Positions 9,942 to 17,472 of a stretch of DNA of 19,456 nucleotides are shown in pieces. Every line of letters begins with the position of its first letter. The stretch's first letter is position 1. The stretch is taken from positions 1 through 19,456 of the forward strand of contig JAVBKV010000034.1 of NCBI GenBank assembly GCA_031553885.1, in the 5' to 3' direction. Below the pieces are notes generated by a model. That model was not told the DNA's origin, made no database searches, and saw only the letters and a list, made by a program, of their open reading frames with translations. The translations under genes and the position numbers were made by a program. Origin of the DNA: JAVBKV01 sp031553885 (GTDB lineage: Bacteria > Bacteroidota > Bacteroidia > Bacteroidales > Azobacteroidaceae).

Positions 9942-10847
9942 ATGAAAACAAAATTACTATCCGTCTTTTTGGTTGCCATAGTTGCAGGATGGAGTTCAAT
10001 CGTGTCAGCGCAGGTTCAGGTTAATTTTTCAGTATATGCCAACATACCGGTGGCACCCAATGTGGTTTTAACGGTTGGCGTCGACCAACGGGTCCCCCGC
10101 CCGGCCCATAATTATATCTGGGTCGATGGCTTCTGGACATGGGACAACTACCATCGTTCATACGTATGGGTACAAGGATATTGGGCGTATCCTCCTTATG
10201 AAGGTGCTTATTGGATTCCGGGTTATTGGGAAAGAACTCCACGCGGATATTTCTGGGTGGATGCCTGCTGGGTTCCCCGCGGATACACAATGGTATACGG
10301 ACATAGTCACAACCGCTACGATTATTACGGACGTCCGGTGTACTACCACAAACCACAACATGTTCACAAGGGATATGCTTACTGTTATGACCACAATCCC
10401 AGCCACAGAGACAAAAAATACAGCAGTTCGCCGTATTACAACTCCCGTGAAAAAAGTGGAAAAAATAATCAGACACGTGTCTCTACGCGGACAAGCCGGG
10501 ACACCCAATATGAATATAACAACAAAGGAAATAATAACAATCGTAACGAAAACAGGAGCAGCGTACGGCAACAAGCCGGATCTCAAAACAACCGGGAACA
10601 AACGGCTTCCGTAAGTTCAAGAAACCAAAGTAATGAAGTACAGGCCCGGTTAGCAGATAATACGTCATCCAGGAGCCGTACAGTATCCAATGATGTTGCT
10701 TCCAGAAGCAACAATCAAAAGACAACAGTAAGTTCCAATTCCCGTACGGAAAGAAGCTCCAATTCAAATGTACGTTCCGGTAATAGTAATTCCAGCAGAA
10801 GTTCAAGCTCCTCCGACGATCGTTCCGAAAGAGCTTCCAGAAGGTAA
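9942..10847 (+). CDS. Secreted YxWV/YxWGxW-repeat protein with long Ser/Asn/Arg-rich tail
   Basis: 301-aa exported protein of unknown function. Signal peptide 1-23 (ends SIVSA|Q). Four aromatic repeats follow, each about 14-16 residues: YIWVDGFW (58-65), YVWVQGYW (74-81), AYWIPGYW (89-96) and YFWVDACW (103-110). These are the YXWGXW/YXWV class of repeats, often seen in short secreted proteins of Bacteroidota and Proteobacteria, with no firm biochemical role. Next come a Tyr/His-rich stretch (113-150) and a low-complexity, basic tail from about 151 to the end, dominated by Ser, Asn, Arg and Gln, finishing SERASRR. The tail should be disordered and strongly positive. It shares a bidirectional terminator with the convergent DUF481 gene. 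A surface or periplasmic binding role, for example to anionic polymers, is a guess from charge only. Confidence 0.85.
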   Translation: MKTKLLSVFLVAIVAGWSSIVSAQVQVNFSVYANIPVAPNVVLTVGVDQRVPRPAHNYIWVDGFWTWDNYHRSYVWVQGYWAYPPYEGAYWIPGYWERTPRGYFWVDACWVPRGYTMVYGHSHNRYDYYGRPVYYHKPQHVHKGYAYCYDHNPSHRDKKYSSSPYYNSREKSGKNNQTRVSTRTSRDTQYEYNNKGNNNNRNENRSSVRQQAGSQNNREQTASVSSRNQSNEVQARLADNTSSRSRTVSNDVASRSNNQKTTVSSNSRTERSSNSNVRSGNSNSSRSSSSSDDRSERASRR

Positions 10848-10862
10848 AAATTCACTTTTCAT

Positions 10863-10910
10863 AAAAGAACGACCTCTTCTCCCACTTTTTCGAGAAGAGG
10901 TTGTTCTTTT
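10863..10910. terminator. Bidirectional terminator between convergent genes
   Basis: A 19-bp stem: AAAAGAACGACCTCTTCTC (10863-10881) pairs with GAGAAGAGGTTGTTCTTTT (10892-10910), with a single G-T wobble and a 10-nt loop. It has an A-run on the left and a T-run on the right, so it works for both strands. It starts 15 bp after the stop of the plus-strand gene and overlaps the first base pairs of the minus-strand gene's stop codon (TAA, 10911-10909). Confidence 0.9.
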
Positions 10911-11952
10911 AAAATTTATACGTCAATCCGATCACCATTCCATAGTCGGTTTGTCCCGTAGACGAATCCGGAGGCCGGTTATCATAGTTCAGGTATAAGT
11001 TCAATGAAAATGAAAAATCTTTAAATAATTCCCAGGCCAGGGTGGTATTTGAATCGTAACGGATACGTCCCCACTGGGTAAGTCCTGTATAAAAAACATG
11101 TTTGGACGAGATCTGCATGTTCGGATGAGAAAACTTATAATAATCGAGAGAGAAACCGGACGGAATTTCACACAGGAAATTTTCATCCACTCCGGTTGTA
11201 CTCCGCTCCTGGCTCACGCTTAATCCGGCCAGGCCCATGACCTGAAAATGCTGGCTGACCACCACCTTGTATCCGGCTGCTGCCGACTGTTGAAAACGCC
11301 TGGATATAGACAGTTGCAGATTACGTTGGTAATCGAGCGAAGCAAGCGCATACCACATACTTTTAACGTTGTATAGAAAAGAGATATCAAAATCCTCCCT
11401 GTCCCGAGAAAAAGCGGCTGTGTCGATAGAAGCAATTCCTGAACCGGATATCGATAGCTCATATCGTTTAGCAGTATACGCCACAGAAAAACTGACATTT
11501 AACTGCCCTATCCCACTCGATCGCGAATAACTGAAACCGGAGGAAACATTCCCCGAAAGATTACCCCAGAACTGGTCCTGAAACGATTGCAAAGAGTTAA
11601 TATCTCTTATTTCAACCGGATATCGATGTAAATCCGTCACGATATAAACCCATCCGGCTTTTTCCGAAGGCTTCAAGGCTCCATAATAAACTTCTTTATC
11701 GGAAGTTTCGATCCGTAACGTGTCGATGTAAGAATTAATTGTTTTGATTTTTGAGATTTTCAGACTGACCAGACCCACATCTTTCGAATCGAATGTTAAC
11801 ATCCCTATACGAAGCTCTTTTATATCTCCGATCAACATTTCTCCATTCCGGAGATACAGTGTGTCTTTTTGTAAATCATCTGCCTTAGCTGATAGTATAG
11901 CCAATGCTGCAAAGAAAAAACAAATCACACATTTAATCGAAACATTATTCAT
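10909..11952 (-). CDS. DUF481-like outer-membrane beta-barrel protein
   Basis: 347-aa envelope protein. Signal peptide 1-24 (hydrophobic FFFAALAIL, ending SAKA). Residues 27-125 form a beta-rich N-terminal part (DTLYLRNGEMLIGDIKELRI and a second similar strand set), the sort of small barrel-like domain seen ahead of DUF481 in Bacteroidota. From about 130 the sequence alternates hydrophobic and polar residues in amphipathic strands (GNVSSGFSYSRSSGIGQLNV, YALASLDYQRNLQLSISRRF) and ends in a strand with terminal Phe (VIGLTYKF), typical of outer-membrane barrels. The assignment to DUF481 is by pattern and not certain. Function unknown. It is monocistronic here, ending in the shared hairpin terminator. 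The 144-bp gap to the divergent acetyltransferase holds both promoters. Confidence 0.78.
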   Translation of the reverse strand: MNNVSIKCVICFFFAALAILSAKADDLQKDTLYLRNGEMLIGDIKELRIGMLTFDSKDVGLVSLKISKIKTINSYIDTLRIETSDKEVYYGALKPSEKAGWVYIVTDLHRYPVEIRDINSLQSFQDQFWGNLSGNVSSGFSYSRSSGIGQLNVSFSVAYTAKRYELSISGSGIASIDTAAFSRDREDFDISFLYNVKSMWYALASLDYQRNLQLSISRRFQQSAAAGYKVVVSQHFQVMGLAGLSVSQERSTTGVDENFLCEIPSGFSLDYYKFSHPNMQISSKHVFYTGLTQWGRIRYDSNTTLAWELFKDFSFSLNLYLNYDNRPPDSSTGQTDYGMVIGLTYKF

Positions 11953-12061
11953 TGTTTAAATTTATATATCATTATAAACAAAAGAAATTTAACAATGTTT
12001 GCCGAACTCCCGATAAATACTCTGTTATTTATGAACTACTGATTTTTCAAGTATTAATAAC

Positions 12062-12069
12062 TATATTTG
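12062..12069 (+). promoter_or_regulatory. Candidate -7 element of the acetyltransferase gene
   Basis: TATATTTG matches TAnnTTTG exactly, 27 bp upstream of the chosen ATG (12097). No TTG lies at the expected -33 position; the region there is T-rich. The match argues that an earlier TTG at 12067, which is part of this motif, is not the start codon. Confidence 0.5.
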
Positions 12070-12096
12070 CAGGTAATCATGATAAGGTTTTATAAG

Positions 12097-12675
12097 ATGA
12101 AAAGTGAAAAAGAGAAAATGCTCGCCGGTGAATTGTATAATCCCGGAGACAACGAATTAATCACCCGTTGGCATCTTGCTAAAAAATTAATGAAGGAATA
12201 TAATCAGGCAGACTCCGAAAATCGTGAATTACTGGATCAGATTCTCTCTCAATTGCTGGGTTCAAAAGGAAAAAACGTCTGGATATCCGCACCTTTTTTT
12301 GTAGACTACGGAGAAAATATCCACATAGGAAATAACTGTGAAATCAACATGAATTGTGTATTTCTGGATTGTAACACGATCACCATCGGGGATAATTGCG
12401 GAGTCGGACCGAATGTACAAATTTATGCCGTCGGTCATCCGGTAAACCCGGAAGAGAGGCTTTCCGAAAATGATGAAGGTTTCCCCTTCTGGAAATCCTA
12501 TACCGCTCCTGTAACGATCGGTAATAACATCTGGATAGGCGGAGGTTCTGTAATCCTACCGGGTATCAGCATCGGAGACAATACAACCATAGGAGCCGGA
12601 AGTGTTGTCACAAAAAATATTCCGGCAAACTGCTTAGCTGTGGGTAACCCCTGCCTGGTAATCAAACGGCTGTAA
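12097..12675 (+). CDS. Sugar O-acetyltransferase, maltose/galactoside acetyltransferase type (hexapeptide repeat)
   Basis: 192-aa cytoplasmic enzyme that uses acetyl-CoA to acetylate a sugar hydroxyl, as in the LacA/Maa/NodL family. The start MKSEKEKMLAGELYNPGD matches the usual family N-terminus (Mac domain, about 1-60), which supports ATG 12097 over in-frame ATG 12079 and TTG 12067. The left-handed beta-helix follows with isoleucine-rich hexapeptide turns (ENIHIGNNCEINMNCVFLDC; NTITIGDNCGVGPNVQIYAV) and the catalytic His region AVGHPVNPEERL. The distal part ITIGAGSVVTKNIPANCLAV-like (GDNTTIGAGSVVTKNIPANC) and GNPCLVIKRL at the end are family signatures. Length is normal. The acceptor sugar cannot be told from sequence. 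Confidence 0.93.
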   Translation: MKSEKEKMLAGELYNPGDNELITRWHLAKKLMKEYNQADSENRELLDQILSQLLGSKGKNVWISAPFFVDYGENIHIGNNCEINMNCVFLDCNTITIGDNCGVGPNVQIYAVGHPVNPEERLSENDEGFPFWKSYTAPVTIGNNIWIGGGSVILPGISIGDNTTIGAGSVVTKNIPANCLAVGNPCLVIKRL

Positions 12676-12786
12676 AATATTCCAGAGCTTCCTTAGGCCT
12701 TGTTTTTAATAAGATTCCAGGAACGTACATAATACTGTCTTCTTTACAAGCCAACAACCTTTTATGTTATTTTAACAAAAAAAACC

Positions 12787-12829
12787 TTGCTGAATTACGA
12801 AACATTCGTAGATTTGCGAAAGTTTCGTA
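12787..12829 (+). promoter_or_regulatory. Promoter with two BlaI-type operator dyads for the blaI-like/M56 operon
   Basis: TTG (12787-12789), 19 bp, then TAGATTTG (12809-12816) forms a full Bacteroidota promoter. Dyad 1, TACGAAACATTCGTA (12796-12810), is a perfect 6-3-6 palindrome between the two promoter boxes and touches the -7 box. Dyad 2, TGCGAAAGTTTCGTA (12815-12829), is the same palindrome with one mismatch, covering the end of the -7 box and the transcription start. Centres are 19 bp apart, nearly two helical turns, as expected for two dimers of a winged-helix repressor side by side. The repressor starting at 12847 is the obvious ligand, so the operon should be autorepressed. That BlaI-family proteins bind tandem dyads overlapping their own promoters is established for BlaI/MecI; the site sequence here is read directly. 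Confidence 0.82.
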
Positions 12830-12846
12830 ATAAAAAAATAATGTAC

Positions 12847-13215
12847 ATGGAAAAATTAACTCAGCAGGAAGAAGATGCCATGCGTTTCGTATGGAAAAAA
12901 GGAAACGGGTTTATTAAAGATTTTCTGGAAATGTACCCGGAGCCCAAGCCTCCCTACACCACACTTGCTTCCATCATCAAAAACCTGGAAAGAAAAAAGT
13001 ACCTGACTTCCCGCAAATACGGAAATGTATTCGAATATACTCCGGCCATTCAGGAAGAGGAATACAAGAAGACATTCATGTCGGGATTTGTGAAAAATTA
13101 TTTTCAGAACTCCTACCGGGAATTAGTTGCTTTTTTTGTCAATGAAAAAGCCTTGTCTCCCGAAGAATTGAAAGAACTGATTGAAATGATCGAACAAACA
13201 AATTCAAAGCCATGA
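12847..13215 (+). CDS. BlaI/MecI/CopY-family transcriptional repressor
   Basis: 122-aa winged-helix DNA-binding dimer. The protein begins MEKLTQQEEDAMRFVWKKG, the family helix 1; the recognition helix region is PYTTLASIIKNLERKKYLTSRK (about 36-57) followed by the wing GNVFEYTP. The C-terminal helices (KKTFMSGFVKNYF, SPEELKELIEMIE) make the dimer interface, and the site cleaved in BlaI/MecI induction lies in this part. The in-frame ATG at 12841 adds only two residues; earlier codons overlap the operator and are rejected. Its stop overlaps the start of the M56 metallopeptidase by 4 bp (ATGA), which is the standard repressor/sensor arrangement. No beta-lactamase lies next to it, so the regulated function is either the operon itself or genes elsewhere. 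Confidence 0.93.
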   Translation: MEKLTQQEEDAMRFVWKKGNGFIKDFLEMYPEPKPPYTTLASIIKNLERKKYLTSRKYGNVFEYTPAIQEEEYKKTFMSGFVKNYFQNSYRELVAFFVNEKALSPEELKELIEMIEQTNSKP

Positions 13216-14447
13216 ATGATGAACTTATTTACTTGCTCAAAGTCAATATCATCGTTGCCGTTTTCTTTCTGTTTTACCGGGTGTTTCTGAGAAAAGAGAC
13301 TTTCTATCAATGGAACCGTTATTATTTTTTGCTTGCTATTCCCTGTGCCTTCCTGTTTCCATGGATCGAGATTTCGTATTTCTTTTCTCCGAAACAGGTA
13401 TTAACCATTCAGCAAATGACATCTCCCCTTCTTCCCATCCACGTAAGCGGAAGATCGTCCGGTTTTACAACAGAGCAAGGCATCCTGCTGATTATGGCTA
13501 TCGGAACGGGGATTTTGCTATGCCGCTTGGGTATTCAATTGGTCAGTCTGTTGCAAATCAGAGTGAATTCCAAACCGGGAGGCTCTTTCAATCATTACCG
13601 GATACTGAATTTACAAACGAAGAACAATCCTTTCTCATTTTTCCAAACCATTTATATCAATCCGGAACTTCATACCCAGGAAGACATACAAACGATACTG
13701 AAACATGAATACATTCATGTCCGACAAAAACATTCATTCGATATTTTATTGTTTGAACTGACCTGTGCCTTTTGTTGGTACAACCCATTCGTCTGGTTAC
13801 TCAAACAGGCCGTCAGGCAAAATATTGAATTTTATACCGATAAACAAGTTCTGAAAACCGGTTGCGACAGGCGCCATTACCAACATGAATTATTGAAGGT
13901 AAGTCAAATACCCTCGTTTTTGGGAATTGCCAACAATTTCAATTTTAATCATTTAAAACAACGAATTATGATGATGAACAAACAACCGTCGAATCGCGGA
14001 AGATTACTGAAATATGCATTAATCTTTCCTTTATTATTAAGCGTGGTATTCATGATGAATGCACAAGATGAAACAAGATCAGAAAAAGAAAATCAAACTC
14101 ATCCCCCAAAAACCATCAGCCAGAAAAAAGAAATCCTGAGTGTAAATGAAACAGAACACGATTTTGGAACAATCAAAGAAAAAGGAGGAAAAGTCTCTAC
14201 CGTTTTTACCATTACCAACAATGGAGAAGAAACCCTGATCCTTCAGAGTGCTACCGCTTCCTGTGGCTGTACGACTCCGGAATGGACCAAAGAACCGATT
14301 GCCAAAGGGAAACAAGGGCATATCAAAGTCACTTATGATCCCGACAACCGGGTCGCCCCCTTTTCAAAGACCGTAACGGTCAAAACCAATCTCAGTGCTT
14401 CTCCTCTGGAATTCAAGATCAAAGGAACTGTTATCAAAGGCGAATAA
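13212..14447 (+). CDS. BlaR1-like M56 membrane metallopeptidase fused to a C-terminal DUF1573 domain
   Basis: 411-aa inner-membrane protein. Membrane segments are predicted at about 8-24, 37-57, 90-112 and 267-283. Between the third and fourth is the cytoplasmic zinc protease with HEYIH (165-169) and a third-ligand region NIEFYTD (204-210). In BlaR1 the segment after the fourth helix is a penicillin-binding sensor; here it is replaced by a linker rich in Glu, Lys and Gln (284-308) and a DUF1573 (ASH-like immunoglobulin) domain, about 310-410: HDFGTIKEKGGKVSTVFTIT, SCGCTTPEW, IKVTYDPDNR and FKIKGTVIKG. The CGC pair (351, 353) is a DUF1573 hallmark. It is translationally coupled to the repressor by ATGA. 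By analogy it should sense something in the periplasm and cleave the repressor or a partner; the signal is unknown. Confidence 0.9.
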   Translation: MNDELIYLLKVNIIVAVFFLFYRVFLRKETFYQWNRYYFLLAIPCAFLFPWIEISYFFSPKQVLTIQQMTSPLLPIHVSGRSSGFTTEQGILLIMAIGTGILLCRLGIQLVSLLQIRVNSKPGGSFNHYRILNLQTKNNPFSFFQTIYINPELHTQEDIQTILKHEYIHVRQKHSFDILLFELTCAFCWYNPFVWLLKQAVRQNIEFYTDKQVLKTGCDRRHYQHELLKVSQIPSFLGIANNFNFNHLKQRIMMMNKQPSNRGRLLKYALIFPLLLSVVFMMNAQDETRSEKENQTHPPKTISQKKEILSVNETEHDFGTIKEKGGKVSTVFTITNNGEETLILQSATASCGCTTPEWTKEPIAKGKQGHIKVTYDPDNRVAPFSKTVTVKTNLSASPLEFKIKGTVIKGE

Positions 14448-14465
14448 CTACTACGTATTTTTAAT

Positions 14466-14513
14466 AAAAAGACCGGCCTGTATTCTGATATGAATCCGGG
14501 CCGGTCGCTTTTT
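14466..14513. terminator. Bidirectional terminator between the M56 and OPT genes
   Basis: GACCGGCC (14471-14478) pairs perfectly with GGCCGGTC (14499-14506) around a 20-nt loop that can form a further short ATT/AAT pairing. An A-run precedes (14466-14470) and a T-run follows (14509-14513), so it can end both convergent transcripts. Confidence 0.88.
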
Positions 14514-14527
14514 CTAATCGATCTGTT

Positions 14528-16525
14528 CTAATCTTCTTTCTTTGCACGCATGCTATCCCAGATCAGGTAACCAATCAGCAGAATATACACGCCAAGCGCC
14601 ACTACCTCTGACATCGGATTGGCCAGCCATTCTTCCTGAACCAGGTTAATCTTTCCAAAGCGCATAGCAGCACTGACAACTCCCATCAAAGCTCCTCCCG
14701 CAATGAATCCGGAAGCCAGCAGGGTTCCTTTTTCCATCCGGGCGTTATTCAGTTCCTTGTCTTTCGAACGGGTACTGACATACCAACTGATCGCTCCCCC
14801 CACCAGCAACGGTGTATTCAGTTCCAACGGAATAAACATCCCCAGGGCAAATGCCAGAGCAGGAACCTTAAACAAGGTAAGCACAATAGCCAACAGAGCA
14901 CCTATTCCATACAACAACCAGGGAGCGCCTGTACCCGACATCAACGGATCGATAACCGCCGCCATGGCATTGGCCTGCGGCGCAGCCAGACTGTCACTGG
15001 TGAATCCGTATGTTTTATTCAGAATCATGATCACACCTCCTACCGTAGCAGCAGAAACGATTGTTCCCAGGAATTTCCAGGCTTCCTGTTTAGCAGGAGT
15101 AGTCCCCAGCCAATAGCCGATTTTCAGGTCGGTAATAAAACCTCCGGCCATAGAAAGCGCCGTACAAACCACACCTCCCATGATCAATGCAGCAAGCATA
15201 CCGGCCGTACCTTTTAATCCGACAGCAACCAAAACAACAGAAGCCAGAATCAATGTCATCAACGTCATTCCCGAAACAGGATTGGTTCCGACAATGGCAA
15301 TAGCATTGGCTGCCACCGTAGTAAAAAGAAAGGCAATGACCGTCACCAGCAACCAGCCGACTAATGCATACAACAGGTTATTGATGATTCCGAAGAAAAA
15401 GAAAGCCAGAATAAGTAACAAAACAACGATACTGGCGATGGTAATAAATTTCATGGATAAATCCCGTTGCGTACGACGAATACGGGCTTCCTCTGCGGTA
15501 CTTTTACCTTTGAATTCCTTTGATGCCAGTCCTACAGCCCCTTTAATAATACCCCAGGAACGAATAATACCAATAATCCCCGCCATGGCAATTCCACCAA
15601 TTCCGATGGCCCGGGCATATTCCTTGAAAATCATTTCTGCAGGCATATCGCCTACCGGAATAGAAATAGCCGGATTCCATTGATTCAGTACAATATCTCC
15701 AAAAAGACCCGACATCAGCGGAATAATGATAAACCACACCAGAAAAGATCCGGCACAAATGATGGCAGCATATTTTAATCCGACAATATAACCCAAACCC
15801 AACACAGCGGCACCCGTATTGATCTTGAATACTACTTTGAATTTTTCCGCCAGGGTTTCTCCGGCTCCGATAATCCGGGAAGTCAGCATTTCATTCCACC
15901 AGCCGAATGTAGCCGCAATAAAATCATAAACTCCTCCGATCAAACCGGCAATAATTAAAGGTTTAGCCTGACTGCCGCCTTTTTCTCCTGAAACCAGTAC
16001 CTGCGTAGTAGCCGTCGCTTCCGGAAAAGGATATTTACCATGCATATCAGAAACAAAATACTTCCGGAAAGGAATCAAAAATAAAATTCCGAGAACTCCC
16101 CCCAGCAGGGAACTCATAAAAACCTGCCAGAAATTAACGGATAAATCCGGATACTTGGCTTGTAATATATAGATCGCAGGCAATGTAAAAATAGCCCCAG
16201 CTACGATCACTCCCGAACTGGCGCCAATCGATTGAATAATCACATTTTCACCCAACGCATTTTTCCGTTTCATGGAACTGGACAACCCGACGGCAATAAT
16301 AGCAATCGGTATCGCAGCTTCAAAAACCTGACCGACTTTCAGTCCCAGGTAAGCTGCTGCAGCCGAAAATAAAATCGCCATCAACACACCCCAAACCACC
16401 GACCAGGGCGTCACTTCCCTATAGGTTTTATCGGGCGACATAATCGGTTTATATTCCTCCCCCGGTTTCAACTCCCGGTAAGCATTCTCGGGTAGTCCAC
16501 TTAGTTTCTCATTATCAGTATTCAT
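14528..16525 (-). CDS. OPT-family oligopeptide transporter
   Basis: 665-aa integral inner-membrane protein of the OPT family, proton-coupled carriers of small peptides or metal-chelate compounds. The N-terminal tail (1-38) is hydrophilic, ending in YREVTPWSVVWGVLMAILFS, where the first helix begins. Later segments show the family's long hydrophobic stretches: AAAAYLGLKVGQVFEAAIPI, SSGVIVAGAIFTLPAIYIL, VFMSSLLGGVLGILFLIPF, YFVSDMHGKYPFPEATATTQ and AGGFITDLKIGYWLGTTPAK. The KYPFPEATA and LKIGYWLGTTP segments are conserved in the bacterial branch. About 14-16 helices are expected. Substrate is unknown, and there are no peptidase neighbours. It is monocistronic, with its own promoter (16551-16582) and a shared terminator. 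Confidence 0.95.
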   Translation of the reverse strand: MNTDNEKLSGLPENAYRELKPGEEYKPIMSPDKTYREVTPWSVVWGVLMAILFSAAAAYLGLKVGQVFEAAIPIAIIAVGLSSSMKRKNALGENVIIQSIGASSGVIVAGAIFTLPAIYILQAKYPDLSVNFWQVFMSSLLGGVLGILFLIPFRKYFVSDMHGKYPFPEATATTQVLVSGEKGGSQAKPLIIAGLIGGVYDFIAATFGWWNEMLTSRIIGAGETLAEKFKVVFKINTGAAVLGLGYIVGLKYAAIICAGSFLVWFIIIPLMSGLFGDIVLNQWNPAISIPVGDMPAEMIFKEYARAIGIGGIAMAGIIGIIRSWGIIKGAVGLASKEFKGKSTAEEARIRRTQRDLSMKFITIASIVVLLLILAFFFFGIINNLLYALVGWLLVTVIAFLFTTVAANAIAIVGTNPVSGMTLMTLILASVVLVAVGLKGTAGMLAALIMGGVVCTALSMAGGFITDLKIGYWLGTTPAKQEAWKFLGTIVSAATVGGVIMILNKTYGFTSDSLAAPQANAMAAVIDPLMSGTGAPWLLYGIGALLAIVLTLFKVPALAFALGMFIPLELNTPLLVGGAISWYVSTRSKDKELNNARMEKGTLLASGFIAGGALMGVVSAAMRFGKINLVQEEWLANPMSEVVALGVYILLIGYLIWDSMRAKKED

Positions 16526-16550
16526 ATTTTTTAATTTAAGTTAATTTGAA

Positions 16551-16582
16551 CAAATGTACTATTTTTATTCCAATTCCACCAA
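16551..16582 (-). promoter_or_regulatory. Promoter of the OPT transporter gene
   Basis: On the minus strand TTG (16582-16580), 21 bp, then TACATTTG (16558-16551) fits the Bacteroidota promoter, with the -7 box 25 bp upstream of the ATG (16525). Confidence 0.68.
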
Positions 16583-16646
16583 CATTTTTATTTAACAATG
16601 AACTAAGAGCAACCCATTTGCCTTAATTATATTTTTTTACAATGAA

Positions 16647-16678
16647 TTTGTTTTTATTAAATATTGCAAGTAATTTTG
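16647..16678 (+). promoter_or_regulatory. Promoter of the beta-barrel/lipoprotein pair
   Basis: TTTG (16647-16650), 20 bp, then TAATTTTG (16671-16678) matches the TTTG/TAnnTTTG pair exactly. The predicted leader is about 35-40 nt up to the ATG at 16721. Confidence 0.75.
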
Positions 16679-16720
16679 CGTTCATTATTCAGTTATTAAT
16701 CTAAAAAAACGTAAAATTAA

Positions 16721-17443
16721 ATGAAAACAAAAGTTATTGTAGGAATCTTTTTTTTATTTTTTTGTATACATCTATCAGCCCAAAACGAAAACAAACCTTA
16801 TGAAGACGGATTTTTAAAAAGATTTGCAATTTCAGCTAAAGTAGGGTCCTATGGTCCGGGAGTTGATTTACACACATCCCTTCTTCCCAATCTGAAATTG
16901 AGAGCAGGTTTTAATTACATGGCCTATACGTATGACAAAGCGATTGACTTCACTGCCGATAATGCAGCCGGATCGGGAGAAGTAGACGGTAGTATTAATA
17001 TGGCGAAACTGAGATTTCCCAATGCCAATCTTCTTTTTGATTTTTACCCCATAAAATCCGGTATTTTTTGTTTTACCGTAGGTGCCTATATGGGAAATAA
17101 CAAAGTTACCGTAGATGGTATGGCAGATGGAGAATTTGTTTTTGAAGACGTGGTGATTAAACCAGGAACAGATGGAAAATTCAATGCACATTTGAAAATG
17201 GGTGAAACTTTCAAGCCCTATTTTGGAATCGGATTAGGAAGGACTATTCCCAACAGCCGGGTAAGTTTTCGTTTTGATTTGGGAGCTGTTTATCAGGGGG
17301 AATATAAAGTCGAAAGTGATTATACCGACAACTCAATCAATATTAATGACAAAGCATCTGCCGACTTCGATTTGCCGTTTTCTAAAGAATTGCTGAAATT
17401 ATGGCCAATGTTTTCATTCTCAATTTCATATCGTATAAAATAA
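16721..17443 (+). CDS. Putative outer-membrane beta-barrel protein
   Basis: 240-aa exported protein that I do not recognise as a named family. Signal peptide 1-21 (Phe-rich, ending HLSAQ). The mature part shows alternating strands of an 8-10 strand barrel: FAISAKVGSYGPGVDLHTSL, LRAGFNYMAYTYDKAIDF, ANLLFDFYPIKSGIFCFTVG, FKPYFGIGLGRTI and a closing strand FSFSISYRIK. Loops are charged and Gly/Asp-rich. Codons are more AT-rich than in the neighbouring OPT gene. It is followed after 29 bp by a lipoprotein on the same strand, with a promoter before and a terminator after the pair, so they form a two-gene operon. A general OmpA-N/OmpW-like barrel is the best description. Confidence 0.75.
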   Translation: MKTKVIVGIFFLFFCIHLSAQNENKPYEDGFLKRFAISAKVGSYGPGVDLHTSLLPNLKLRAGFNYMAYTYDKAIDFTADNAAGSGEVDGSINMAKLRFPNANLLFDFYPIKSGIFCFTVGAYMGNNKVTVDGMADGEFVFEDVVIKPGTDGKFNAHLKMGETFKPYFGIGLGRTIPNSRVSFRFDLGAVYQGEYKVESDYTDNSININDKASADFDLPFSKELLKLWPMFSFSISYRIK

Positions 17444-17472
17444 ATATGTTCCATTAATAAAACTGTAACTTT

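Noticed and set aside
12067..12096. TTG at 12067 or ATG at 12079 as the start of the acetyltransferase
   Set aside because: The TTG lies in the TATATTTG promoter box, and the family N-terminus MKSEKEKMLAGELY begins at 12097.
12787..12846. TTG at 12787 as the start of the BlaI-like gene
   Set aside because: This TTG is the -33 promoter element and the following codons are the operator dyads; the family N-terminus begins at ATG 12847.
15180..15683. Long plus-strand open frame inside the OPT gene
   Set aside because: It is antisense to a well-supported membrane transporter; its open length follows from the codon pattern of hydrophobic residues, and its product has no recognisable domain.
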